The position numbers and the translations under genes were made by a program. Positions 44,101 to 52,729 of a stretch of DNA of 64,000 nt are shown here, in pieces; position 1 is the first letter of the stretch, and each line of letters opens with the position of its first letter. The stretch is from NCBI GenBank assembly GCA_039621445.1, contig CP154954.1:41533572-41597571 (forward strand), given 5' to 3'. A model generated the notes under the pieces. That model had not been told where the DNA came from, made no database searches, and saw only the letters and a program-made list of their open reading frames with translations. The stretch comes from Euglena gracilis. Its lineage: Eukaryota; Euglenida; Euglenophyceae; Euglenales.

Positions 44101-47100
44101 CAAAACCCACCCAAATGGCTCCAGAACCCCCCAATCGGGGGTGAATATGCAAAAAAATTGGGGGAAAATGTCCATTTTGGGCCACTTTTGACAAAAGTAC
44201 ACCTCTCCCCATGAATTTTCAATATAAGTCAAAATTTGCACAAAAAAAGGGTCTTATCCCTCCAAGTCTATTGCCAACATAGAAGGGATTTTGTTATTTG
44301 AGGGGGGGGGGTGCGGGGGGGGCGGAGGCCCCCCCCGCCTATGCCAAAGTGAGCCACAAAAACGACTTAGCCCCCGAGTATGTTGCAAACACAGAAGGGA
44401 TTTTGTTATTTGAGGGGGGGGGGGTGGGGGGGGGGGGGAACCGCCCCCGACCCGCCTATGCCAAAGTGAGCCACAAAAACGACTTAGCCCCTGAGTATGT
44501 TGCCAACAGAGAAGGGATTTTGTTATTTGAGGGGGGGGGTGCGGGGGGGGCGGAGCCCCCCCCGCCTATGCCAAAGTGAGCCACAAAAACGACTTAGCCC
44601 CCGAGTATGTTGCCAACAGAGAAGGGATTTTGTTATTTGAGGGGGGGGGGTGCGGGGGGGGGCGGAGCCCCCCCCGCCTATGCCAAAGTGAGCCACAAAA
44701 ACGACTTAGCCCCCGAGTATGTTGCCAACAGAGAAGGGATTTTGTTATTTGAGGGGGGGGGGGTGGGGGGGGCGGAGCCCCCCCCGCCTATGCCAAAGTG
44801 AGCCACAAAAACGACTTAGCCCCCGAGTATGTTGCCAACACAGAAGGGATTTTGTTATTTGAGTCTCGGATTGGGGTGGAGGGGGGAGTTTTCTGCCTCT
44901 CGTGATGCAAAACGCAGATTGCAGTTTGCATTTCTAAAGGATTTTAATGTAATCCCTGTTTCATCATTGGTTTTTTACCCCTCCGGACCCCCATCAAGGG
45001 CACACCGACCCCCCACTGACCAAAGATTTCCATCTGGGGGTGTTTATTTAGGCGTAAGACACTTATTTGGACCCATCCGGACCATTTCCGGGTGATTTGG
45101 GCCCGCCACAGGCCATTTTTATGACCGCCGACTAGCCACCGACTAGTTTCCATTGGATTTTGTTCATGGGGGGGGGCTTAAAAGTCGGCGGTTTTGACCC
45201 GTTAGTACATTAGAGTGGGTAGTCGGCCGACTAGTTGGCCGACTACCCACTACCCCCCCCCCCCGTCTCGCCGACTAGCTACCGACTAGGACTAGTCGGT
45301 GGACCAATTGGGTAGTCGGCCGACTAGTCGGCCGACTACCCACTACCCCCCCCCCCCAGTCTACCGCCTTGCGCCCCACGGCATCACCGCGACCGGGGGA
45401 GCCCGAGGAACAATGCAGTCCGGGCCGAGCCGAGCAACACGTCATGCTTCCGCGGCCGGACACCGCTGGACTGTTTTCGGAAAGCCGGGGAGCGGCGCTG
45501 GGGACCTGCATGGCCCGCTGTGCGGCCACGGCCTCCTGGGCCCGCCCTTGCCACGCCTGCCCCTCCGCCGCCGCAGCCTCCAGGTCCGCCCGCAGCTGCC
45601 GCACCTCCTTGCCCCGGCTCTCCAGGTCCACCTGTGGGCCGGCGTTTTGTGGCGGCGCCTGCTGACCTGCGCTGGATTGACCCTGTTTGTGTGGCTGCCT
45701 GTTTGTCAGCGGATTGTGCCTGGTGGATGAGGCTCCACAGAAAGGCACGGTGCGAAGGCCGCCAACACACTGTTGGCCGGAGCGGGAGATTCCTGTCAAG
45801 CGACGCCACCGGTGACTTATTTCTTCGTTTAATATTGGGCACAAAATTAAAGGCATTTGCACCAGGCATAAAGCCAAAGAACTCACAGGGACCAAGGAGC
45901 ACAAATTCAAACGACACAAAGCACCTGCAGACTCATCCCCTTCTCACTTCCACAAAGTCTATGGAGCACAAGCCGCGGGAGAGACTGCTCGGCTTTTGTG
46001 GAGCTTCCATGTGCCTGCACCGATGACTGCACACCTTCATTTTGGTGGAATCCCGGGCCAGTTTGGACAGGGCCTGGTGCAGTTGCTCCTTTTCCGCCAC
46101 CTCGTGGTCGAACCGGATCTGCAGCGTGCCTAGCTGGGCCTCCTTCGCCACCAGTTGTGCCTGTGTGAGGTCGCACTACTGCGTGGTACGAGATCGTGTG
46201 AGTCGCGGCTTTTGGGAAAGACAAATCGGCCGGTGGTTTGGTGGAAGCACAGCGGCTGGGGGAGACTTGACAACGGGAGTTGATGGGGATTTCAAAAATC
46301 CCATGCCTGGTTGCGGGCTTCCCCCCACCAGTCCAGGGCAAACTTTCCACTGTGAAAAAACTTCGAGTCCGAAACAGCTTTTGCTCAACAGGAAATGGCA
46401 TTCCCAGTGTGTTTGGCGCCAGGAAAAAAATGCTGAAAAGTCGGCCGGTGTTGGCACGGGCTCCTTGGCCGCCACAACCCCCCCCCCCCAAGGGGTTTGG
46501 GGCGTCCCAGAGACCAAAATCAGCGGGATCTGCAGCTGGGCCCCAGAGCCGAACCCCAACGCGCTGGGGTGGGGGGCTGGCTGCTGGATCAAGCAAAACA
46601 CGCCCGGCAACGAATGCATCAGGCAACTCAGGGTGGGCCATACCTGCAGCTCACTGCGCTCTGCCCCCGCCTCCTGCAGCCGCGCCTTGAGGTCCTGAAG
46701 GGGCTTGGGGGAGACGGCCGCCTCCTGCAGCTTCGCCGCCTGCGCCTCCCCCTGCTGCAGCGAGTGCTGTGGCGGACGGAGCGGTACACAACACACGACC
46801 ACTGGGGAAAACCGGCTCGGTGGTCCCCTCTGTCAGATCGCTCCGGGGGGGTGAGGGGATTTCACTCAGGGGGAGGGTTTGCACGCATGTGCACTCACAA
46901 GACGTATCGGGATGAAGTCCATCCAAAAAAGCCGCAACTGCACGATAACGATGAGAATTATGCTCCTTTGTCGCATCAATGAAAACCCCCAGCAGAATGG
47001 ACTGGGGGGAAAGACATCCCCCCCCCCCCCCCCCCCGCCCGCAAACCTCGATCTCCGCCGTCTGGAACCGCCGTTCGAGGTCCCACAGCGCCTTCTCCTT

Positions 47101-50100
47101 CGCCTGCAGCTGGCGGAGGGCGGCCTCCAGCTCCGCCTTCAGGGAGGTCGTGGTCATCTCCGCCAGGGCGTGCTGTTGGATGACAATGTGTGGGGCTCCC
47201 CGTTCCGATGCCCTCCCACATGCCATCGCGCTTAGCGCCAAAGAAAATGCATTAAAAGTCACAGAAATGTGGAAAATGGAACTTTATGCAAACATTGATT
47301 TGGTTGGGCGGTTCAGGCAGAAGCTGCTGTCAAAAACTATAGTTTGAAACCTGACTTTAAATGAGGGGAAGCAGCTACAAAAGGGCCATTGGTTAATTCC
47401 ATTGGCGACGGAAATTCCGAATTCGCCTTCTTTTCCAGCCAGCATCCTTTGAACAACACACACGTGCGCAAGCACACAAATTGGTCGCAGCTCCCTGGGA
47501 TGGCATGAACTTTCACGACACATGCACCAATAGCGGGAACAGACTGCCAATAATCGTGCGATTAACGAAATTTCAAGGTCCCCAAAAACCTCAAAACACA
47601 GTAACCCCCCCAAATATACCCCTCTCCCAAGTATAAAGCCCCCCCCCCAAATATAAAGCCCCCTGGGGGGTTTGGGTTTGCCGCCCAAATATAAAGCCCC
47701 CCCCCGACATGGAGCCAGAAGCTGGTGCCATCCAGAAAAAAGTAGAAAATTTTTGGGTGGATACAACTTTTTTTTTTCACCAGAAATGCTCCATTTCGGA
47801 TAAGAATTGCACATTTCTGCGAAAAATGGGAGGTACACAAAAAAATTTTGGCATAAAATTGGTATTTGGCCACAATTGAAGGCTGACAAAGGGTCACAGA
47901 GGACACCTCAAAAAAAGAATATAAAGCCCCCCCCCCCAATATGAAGCCCCCCTGAGGGCCTTGAAATCCCGTCCAAATATAAAGCCGGGGGGATTTACAT
48001 TTGAGGGGTTTATATTCTTTCTATTCTGAGCCATTTCCATCCAACTTTTTGTGAAATTTTATGTAATCAAAAACCACCAGCAAATGCGTCCAGCAGATGA
48101 GGTCCAAATCACCGGAGTCAAGGCTGAGACACATGCAAACCCATTGACCTGTGCGTCAATATCCTCCAATTGAAGTGGCCTCTCCCGCAGCAATAGTTCA
48201 GTTTCCTCCAACCGCTGCAACGCTGTGTCCAGCTCGGGCTCCAGTTTCATCAACTCGGCTATCTGCAAGTGAAAGATGAAAGCCTAATGCTGGTTCTGCC
48301 CGCCTTGGAAACTTGTCAAAAAAAAACAGAGGACCAAAACGGGCATGGAGGCAGGGTGGGATCTAAATGGAAATGCACCTCCCCACCGCCCGCAGAGTGA
48401 GGTGGAGGTCCACAGTGAATGCTCCTGCGCTTCAATTGGCAATTGCGGGGGTTCAAATAGGTGAGGTACAAGCTTTAGCAGGACACTGAGATTGCTTGAA
48501 ATGTGCAAATTCATGCCCGGATAATTCCCCTCAGGGCGTCCATCCAGCTGGCAGCCTGTTATGACCTCGGACCCCAACGCATTGGGCCTGTGTTTTTTAG
48601 ACTGAGAAGCAAACCCAGGAATTCAGTTAAAAGAAGTGTGATTTCGATGTTCAGACAGGGGCACCCATGTCAGGTTCCACGTCAGAAACTGAAATATTCA
48701 GCGGCATAGAAGAAAGACAGGACCTTGACCCGGAGAAATCAGCAAATTATGCGAAAAATTGGTTAAGAACCAGAAATTGAGGATTGTCAACGTTGGCGAC
48801 ACCACACAGCCACCCTTTGGTTGGACAGGACTTTAAAATCACTCAAGGAGTATCAGAACTTCCTACTATTGCATTGCCCAGTTGTGATGAAAGCCTTTTG
48901 GGTTTGATCTGGGATTGAATCACACAGTGCACAGGTGTGTACGCTGTGTGATCAGCGTACACCCCTAATAGCAGTCGGCTCCTGTGGGGTGTAGGTTAAT
49001 TTCAATATCTAATTCACCCGCATTCATTTTGCAAAAATCTTGCGAGCTACCACCACCTCCTGGGGGTATGTTTCAACTTAACTGCATCTTTCCGTGGCCC
49101 AATCAGGGGTTTTTTAAAGACCGGGGGGAGGGGGGGGAGGTGGTCGCACCCACCCACCCACCCACCCCCTGGAGTAGGCCCTCCCCAGGGGAGGGGGGGG
49201 GGGTCCCGGGGGACCCACCCACTTTTGCCCAAAAAAATGCTAAAAATAGCCCCTTTTTCAAAATTTTCGGCGCCTTCGGCGCCGAAAAAGATATACCCAC
49301 CAGCCCCTACCCCCACCCCCCCCCTCCCCCCTCCCCCGGGGAGGGGCCCAAGACTAAAAAAACCCCTGGGCCCAATCCAAGGGTCGAATTATTTGAGAGG
49401 GCATTCAGAACTTTTGGGAATGAGCTTATTCAGGACTTTCAAATTCAGCCACCCTTCTCAACCATGACAAAAAGAGGTGAGAATTGGGTCGAGTGTTTGG
49501 GGACTTAGACACCCAGAGTTATAACCCCCCACTTGTAAACCCCCCGCTTGGGCTGACCAACCAGCCCCCTTGACTAAACCCCCCCCCCAGGGAAGAAAAA
49601 TGAAGGACACCAGGGACGACTTTTTGGGTAGCAAACCACCCAAAAACTAATTTTTTTGCAATTTTTGAGACCGACCATTATCAAAAGTGCCATTTTTTCC
49701 AAAAAAATTTCTAATTTGGGGTTTTGGGGTCGGATTTTCACCAACAATTCCTTGAATCATAAGCCCCCAAATATAAACCGATCCTGTATACCCCGGGGGG
49801 GTTTAAGCAGGGGAGGGGGGTACCTTGGCCTCGGCCAACTTCAATTGCCCTTGAAGGTCCTGCACGGCACGCTCTTTGGTCTGCAGCCGTTCTGCCATGG
49901 TGTTCATCATTGTTTGGACGTCCTGGTGTCCCTGCAGGGGAGGATAGACAGTGGACGGAAGTTGCGTACATGCGTCCATTTTACTTTGTCAAGGATGACT
50001 GTTTTGTGGGGCTGTTTTGGAAAAAAACAAAAGAACAACTGGCAAAGAGATCTTGAGCATGGAAGCACCTGGTTGTTGAACATATCAAGCTGGTTTTGTA

Positions 50101-51660
50101 GCCGGAGAATTTCTTCGCCTTTTTCTTGGAGCATCTCCGCAAAGTGGTCATTTTCGGTTTGAAGACGATTGAGCTCCACTTGCTGAGATAATATGAGAGT
50201 GCCCGATGAGAAGAGAGGTTAAACCCCCCAAATAATCCCCCCCGGGGTATTATTTTTTCGCCCGAAGTCCCAGCCCGAGGGGGTGGGGTATTATTTGGGG
50301 GGGGGGGTAATGGCACCCCAAAATTTTCGAAATTTTTTGAAGTCCCGTAGGAGCCAAAATAGCGCCAAAGCCGCCCTTTGGGTCATTTTTTGTACTTTCT
50401 TATGAAATTTACCATTTTTTGGAGACCAGATGATCAGAAAAATCGATTTTTTTTCGAAGTTTGTTGTCAGAGATTGTGATTTTTGCCTACATTTTCAGGT
50501 CAAAATCCAGGCCTTCGGTCCGAAACCGGGGGGGATTAACCCAGTTACCGAACTCAGACCCCGAGGGGGGGGATTGTTTGGGGGGGGGGTATTATTTGGG
50601 GGGTATTTGGGGGGGGGTAACCAACTGGAATGGTTGATTGCAACATTTTGTTTTGTGGGTTTTGAGATTTCATATCTGAATCTCAGAATGATGGTGCATA
50701 ACTTATATCACTCTTGCTTTTTCAAAAAAACTTATGTATACTTCCTGCTTAAACAAAATGGGCGCAAAAAAAATTATCCAAGTAACTGAAAAAAAAGAAA
50801 ATAAAGATTTTGACCAAATTGGAAAGAGAGCGGATATCGGCGTAAATGCATCTGGTTGCTCTGGCCAATGCGCCATCATGCAAGTTGTTTTTCCCCCAAC
50901 TTGCCATGAGTGTGGTGAGTCTCCCTCAATGCAGACATATGCACACCATCCTTGTCCGAGGGTCAGTGCCGATCACTTGGTAGGGCTCCGCCCGAGACTT
51001 CGTCATGGGATAGGTGGATTCAAGAGGGGACACAGGCGCCCGCATCCCTGACACCTGCCCTGTTGTCAGTGAACCACGAGACTCCGGGATTTCGGGGTGC
51101 CCACAGCACCACCCACCCCAAAACCTGACCCCCCCCCCAGGGGGGTCGAATGCGCCCAACCCCCTGCCTGCCCAAAGCACCCGGCCACCCCCAGGGGGGG
51201 GAGGTGTGCACTTCCTTAAAAAGAATCCTGGTTCCCCCCGCACACACCCCACACTTGCCGTATGGTTTCAAAGCCTGAAAGCCAATCACTTTTTTGAAAA
51301 CGGTCACCCACTTCCTGCGCACCCTCTGGTCACTCCAGCAAAAATGGTTCGAAATCAATGGATTTTGGCCAAAACATTGGCATTGATTTTGGCCCCCAAA
51401 ATTTTTTCCAGCGTCTGCAGCACCAGGTGGGCCACTATCGTTTGTTCGCAGCCGACCCCCCCTGCAAGGGGAGGTCAGATCCCCCCCCCCAAAAACCAGT
51501 CAGCCACCCCTCCCCCTGGGGGTGGGGCGGACACACCTTGTGCAATGGTACAACGTTGACACAAAAGTGGCAGAGAGCAACTGGGCGGGTAGCTTAGACG
51601 CTTTCTGTGTCGACTGTCCAATGACAAGACGTTATATTGGTTGAACTCGTGCTGCACCAC
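37981..51660 (-). CDS. Coiled-coil protein gene, 3' portion, at least 17 exons
   Basis: This is a gene-level entry for a series of minus-strand exons. The first four exons (51660 to 50947) encode a non-coiled N-proximal part. The remainder encode Leu/Glu/Gln/Lys/Arg/Ala-rich heptad segments with no Pro or Gly clusters, as in a long two-stranded rod. Every rod intron is phase 0, usually after AAG or CAG. Seven rod exons are exactly 126 nt and one is 123 nt. The last exon reads into TGA at 37981-37983. The true N-terminus lies beyond 51660, because that exon starts at a 3' splice site. The protein family was not recognised: generic coiled coils (golgin, centrosomal, SMC-like, myosin tail) look alike at this level. 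A cytoskeletal or scaffold role is inference only. At its 3' end a GC donor (GCCAG then gctgtt) is possible, so the stop could be intronic. Confidence 0.75.
38205..38330 (-). CDS. Coiled-coil gene, 42-codon rod exon r
   Basis: Exactly 126 nt, acceptor cggctaatcag after a 17-base C run that serves as pyrimidine tract, donor CAG/gtgcgc, phase 0. It begins ALVEAQGQELADVQREASAA and ends ...AKARAESLQ. Confidence 0.8.
38718..38843 (-). CDS. Coiled-coil gene, 42-codon rod exon q
   Basis: Exactly 126 nt, acceptor gttgcgacag, donor AAG/gtgtgg, phase 0. It begins EKVGHYEREAGQHAAAMGVA and ends ...ALEGEVAQLK. Confidence 0.8.
39894..39914 (-). CDS. Possible 7-codon microexon, or remnant of a frameshifted exon
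   Basis: A 21-nt stretch reads ARLSELQ to a CAG/gtacgg donor. It is preceded by ttag, usable as an acceptor. Just upstream in another frame is VERLRSDL. Removing two bases (ag) at the join would fuse them into a normal heptad run, so this may be an exon broken by an indel. Confidence 0.3.
40358..40453 (-). CDS. Coiled-coil gene, rod exon o (32 codons, GC donor)
   Basis: 96 nt, acceptor gcccgcgcag. It reads GSMAALGSEHQAAGQTLSPK then LQRVEAHNADLQ. The phase-0 end falls at CAG/gcgtgc, a GC donor. A shifted GT choice (GGC/gtgcca) would break the phase-0 rule seen in all other rod exons. Confidence 0.6.
41130..41255 (-). CDS. Coiled-coil gene, 42-codon rod exon n
   Basis: Exactly 126 nt, acceptor cgccacacag, donor AAG/gtgccc, phase 0. 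It begins TQLVARQEATAQAETDLGEV and ends ...TQLREVAHLK. Confidence 0.8.
41400..41590 (-). mobile_element. Introner-like repeat copy
   Basis: Minus strand: cttctttttcagg, gttgcaccccca, gcaggcagggggg, attcgaccccccgggg, ggtttgggggtg in the order seen at 51090-51240, then the gcgccagtggccgaaaatgg tail shared with 7843. Confidence 0.5.
41642..41696 (-). CDS. Possible extra rod exon
   Basis: An open stretch ending LDLEAKLLVAK at a good AAG/gtgtgt donor. The 5' boundary is unclear (no good CAG acceptor, only CTCTGAG), so only the 3' end is reasonably placed. An introner-like repeat follows about 50 nt into the intron. Confidence 0.3.
41873..41950 (-). CDS. Coiled-coil gene, short rod exon m (26 codons)
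   Basis: 78 nt, acceptor ttcaccccag, donor CAG/gtcggc, phase 0. It reads GTCEAKDRTIADLQREAAEV then GPLKMQ. Similar in style to the 42-codon exons but 16 codons shorter. Confidence 0.65.
43083..43413. mobile_element. 300-bp G/C-ended family, copy at 43 kb
   Basis: Left end caccccccatttgtaaaccc after TA, right end gataagtgggggg. The core (ggtgaaaatccgacaccccc, aattggcaattt, aaaaatcagttttt) matches 49524-49820 inverted. The right end lies about 22 bases from the 5' splice site of exon 43436-43561. Confidence 0.6.
43436..43561 (-). CDS. Coiled-coil gene, 42-codon rod exon l
   Basis: Exactly 126 nt, acceptor tgggcacag, donor AAG/gtctgg, phase 0. It begins VQLEVKENALGQTKRDLQHE and ends ...RETDVATLK. 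The intron upstream of it (43562-45505) contains the 1.74-kb palindrome-ended element. Confidence 0.8.
43761..44247. repeat. 248-bp tandem duplication inside the palindrome-ended element
   Basis: The block starting tacccactctaatgtactaa repeats 248 bases later nearly unchanged. Its core (caaatggctccagaaccccc) also occurs, diverged, at about 58370 and 62060. Confidence 0.85.
44282..44862. repeat. Minisatellite, about 111-bp unit, five full copies plus one partial
   Basis: gaagggattttgttatttga recurs at 44282, 44393, 44511, 44621, 44733 and 44843. Units differ mainly in G-run and C-run length. Confidence 0.9.
45506..45631 (-). CDS. Coiled-coil gene, 42-codon rod exon k
   Basis: Exactly 126 nt, acceptor ggcccacag, donor CAG/gtcccc, phase 0. 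It begins VDLESRGKEVRQLRADLEAA and ends ...AVAAQRAMQ. Confidence 0.8.
46035..46160 (-). CDS. Coiled-coil gene, 42-codon rod exon j
   Basis: Exactly 126 nt, acceptor cctcacacag, donor AAG/gtgtgc, phase 0. It begins AQLVAKEAQLGTLQIRFDHE and ends ...LARDSTKMK. The opening resembles exons l and n (xQL-VK/R-ExAL), which suggests paralogous exons. Confidence 0.8.
46644..46766 (-). CDS. Coiled-coil gene, 41-codon rod exon i
   Basis: 123 nt, acceptor gtccgccacag, donor CAG/gtatgg, phase 0. It reads HSLQQGEAQAAKLQEAAVSP then KPLQDLKARLQEAGAERSEL and ends Q. One codon shorter than its neighbours, with a Ser-Pro-Lys-Pro break in the middle of the helix. Confidence 0.75.
47047..47172 (-). CDS. Coiled-coil gene, 42-codon rod exon h
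   Basis: Exactly 126 nt, acceptor atccaacag, donor GAG/gtttgc, phase 0. It reads HALAEMTTTSLKAELEAALR then QLQAKEKALWDLERRFQTAE and ends IE. First of the uniform 42-residue modules. Confidence 0.8.
47604..48010. mobile_element. TA-flanked element, 'aaatataaa' family, copy 2 (407 bp)
   Basis: TA at 47602-47603 and 48011-48012. Ends acccccccaaatatac and its diverged mirror gatttacatttgaggggtt. Several aaatataaagcccc units near both ends. Confidence 0.65.
48149..48262 (-). CDS. Coiled-coil gene, rod exon g (38 codons)
   Basis: 114 nt, acceptor cacttgcag, donor CAG/gtcaat, phase 0. It reads IAELMKLEPELDTALQRLEE then TELLLRERPLQLEDIDAQ. Coordinates could be off by one base. Confidence 0.7.
48263..49523. 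other. Intron, no exon recognised
   Basis: Contains an unremarkable AT-rich stretch and G/C-run segments around 49120-49350. No further heptad exon was found. Confidence 0.4.
49524..49820. mobile_element. 297-bp TA-flanked element abutting a 5' splice site
   Basis: TA at 49522-49523 and 49821-49822. The right TA is part of the donor gtaccc of exon 49824-49931. The ends are ccccccacttgtaaaccccc and ggtttaagcaggggaggggg. Core inverted relative to 43083-43413. Confidence 0.6.
49824..49931 (-). CDS. Coiled-coil gene, rod exon f (36 codons)
   Basis: 108 nt, acceptor tcccctgcag, donor AAG/gtaccc, phase 0. It reads GHQDVQTMMNTMAERLQTKE then RAVQDLQGQLKLAEAK, a clear heptad pattern. A 297-bp inverted-repeat element begins three bases inside the downstream intron. 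Confidence 0.75.
50069..50182 (-). CDS. Coiled-coil gene, rod exon e (38 codons)
   Basis: 114 nt, acceptor tattatctcag, donor CAG/gtgctt, phase 0 at both ends. It reads QVELNRLQTENDHFAEMLQE followed by KGEEILRLQNQLDMFNNQ. Hydrophobic a/d positions (L, F, M, I, L, L, M) and flanking charges fit a coiled coil. Base composition is less GC-rich than in the later rod exons. Confidence 0.75.
50222..50617. mobile_element. TA-flanked element, 'aaataatacc' family, copy 2 (396 bp)
   Basis: TA at 50220-50221 and 50618-50619. It carries the inverted core of 36169-36573 (aagtcccgtaggagccaaaa) and similar aaataat C-run ends. Confidence 0.7.
50947..51047 (-). CDS. Coiled-coil gene, exon d
   Basis: 101 nt after acceptor caggtgtcag. 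It reads MRAPVSPLESTYPMTKSRAE then PYQVIGTDPRTRM to a gtgtgc donor, phase 0. It joins in frame with exons c and e. The leading ATG could be an alternative start if exons a-c were not used. Confidence 0.5.
51048..51258 (-). mobile_element. 211-bp intron made largely of introner-like repeat
   Basis: The intron between exons c and d (gcaagt to cag) consists mostly of the repeat family also seen at 41400-41590 and 7843-7998. Confidence 0.5.
51259..51325 (-). CDS. Coiled-coil gene, exon c with GC donor
   Basis: 67 nt after acceptor gagtgaccag, reading RVRRKWVTVFKKVIGFQALK then Pro-Tyr. It ends in phase 1 at gcaagt, the textbook GC-AG donor. No GT gives an acceptable alternative, and the phase matches the two-nucleotide start of the next exon. 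Confidence 0.55.
51376..51461 (-). CDS. Coiled-coil gene, exon b
   Basis: 86 nt after a strong pyrimidine-rich acceptor (ctccccttgcag). It reads CEQTIVAHLVLQTLEKILGA and on to an Asn at a gttttg donor, phase 0. The following intron would be only 50 bp, with an in-frame TGA inside it, so this boundary is less certain than the others. Confidence 0.5.
51600..51660 (-). CDS. Coiled-coil gene, exon a (most upstream seen)
   Basis: 61 nt after the acceptor gttactcacag, reading VVQHEFNQYNVLSLDSRHRK. It ends in phase 1 at a gtctaa donor, and the next exon begins with two nucleotides, completing an Arg codon. Confidence 0.5.
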
Positions 51661-52232
51661 CTGTGAGTAACACCAATACCACCAGGCAGCAAGCAAAAGT
51701 ACAATGTGACCACCTCCCTATTTGGCCGCCCTTCGGGCCTGGACCTATTTGGCCTATTTGGCCTGGACCCCCCTTCTTGCCAATAGGGGGGGGGAGACAA
51801 TTAGAGGGGGGGGTCGCTGAGCTCTTATCCCTTTATGGGTAACAGCGAAACTTACTCCTGGGTCGAGCCCCCGCCCCCCCCCCTCCCCCCCCCAGGTCGG
51901 GGCCACCTCAGGAACCGGCGGATTATCACCATGATCCCAGCTCCGTTCCCGGAATCTTTTTTTCAGTTGCGAGCGACTGGATTTCTAGTTTCCAAATCAA
52001 CTCCGTTTGACCCCCAACCGTGGGGGGGGGATCGCACATCGGGGTCGAAAAATGCAATGCAAAAAAATGCACAAAATTGCACATACTTGGAGATTACATT
52101 GGATCCCTTGTAACAAGTATGCACACATGCACCTACTTGCAGAATCATCTTGTTCCTTTGTCAAGAACATTCAGAAATGACAGCGCGGCACAGCAAAACA
52201 GGTGAGGGCTGTTGGACAGCAGTCCGCCGCGG

Positions 52233-52445
52233 TCAGACAAAGCAGCCATCAATATCACCATTGAATGACATCATAGTGGACAGGCGACGAGTATCGTCTG
52301 GCAAAGAATGCCGGAGCTTTGTATCAATGCACCCCAACAAACTGAAGGAACACTCAACGTCGGCCGACGTCACTGGCAAAGAAACCAGAAAAGCTGCATA
52401 TTCTGCCAATTTACCCGGTTGGTTTGCCCAAAAGTTGCAACACAA
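52233..52445 (-). pseudogene. hAT-type transposase C-terminal fragment
   Basis: The frame reads LAEYAAFLVSLPVTSADVEC then SFSLLGCIDTKLRHSLPDDT and RRLSTMMSFNGD to TGA. LPVTSADVECSFS followed by KxRxxLxxDxLxxLMxI matches the dimerisation domain at the C-terminus of hAT-superfamily transposases. No BED finger or catalytic region was found nearby, so this is a relic. Confidence 0.65.
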
Positions 52446-52729
52446 TCAAAAAATATCAAAGACAACTGGGCAGGGGATAGGGTTTGCACACTGAGTAAAC
52501 CAACAATAAACAGCCTTTGAACGGAAACTTACACTACGCTCATCAGTGTCCCAGCAAAAAAAAAAAAACGATAAGTTCTCAATTGCATCAAAAACTGACA
52601 TTTTCCAAAACAAAATATCCTGGGCCATGTGCAATTAACACATTTCAGGAAAATCGAAAATTGCTCAAAATTGCAAAAATTGCACGGTGCAAGTTTCTCC
52701 CCCCCCCCCTGCCCCCAACTCCCCGCCAG

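Larger units (their letters stand above)
43621..45361. mobile_element. 1.74-kb TA-flanked element with palindromic tagtcggccgacta ends
   Basis: TA on both sides (43619-43620, 45362-45363). The ends gactgggggg and ccccccagtc are exact mirrors, followed by long arms tiled with tagtcggccgacta palindromes and aattggtccaccgacta. The interior holds a 248-bp tandem duplication and a 111-bp minisatellite. No transposase frame, so non-autonomous. Confidence 0.75.

Noticed and set aside
44282-44862. CRISPR-like array
   Set aside because: The 111-bp units are contiguous tandem repeats without unique spacers, in a eukaryotic intron.
37981-51660. Naming the coiled-coil gene as myosin, kinesin, golgin or lamin
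   Set aside because: No motor head, GRIP, lamin tail or other diagnostic domain is in the window. Heptad patterns alone do not identify a family.
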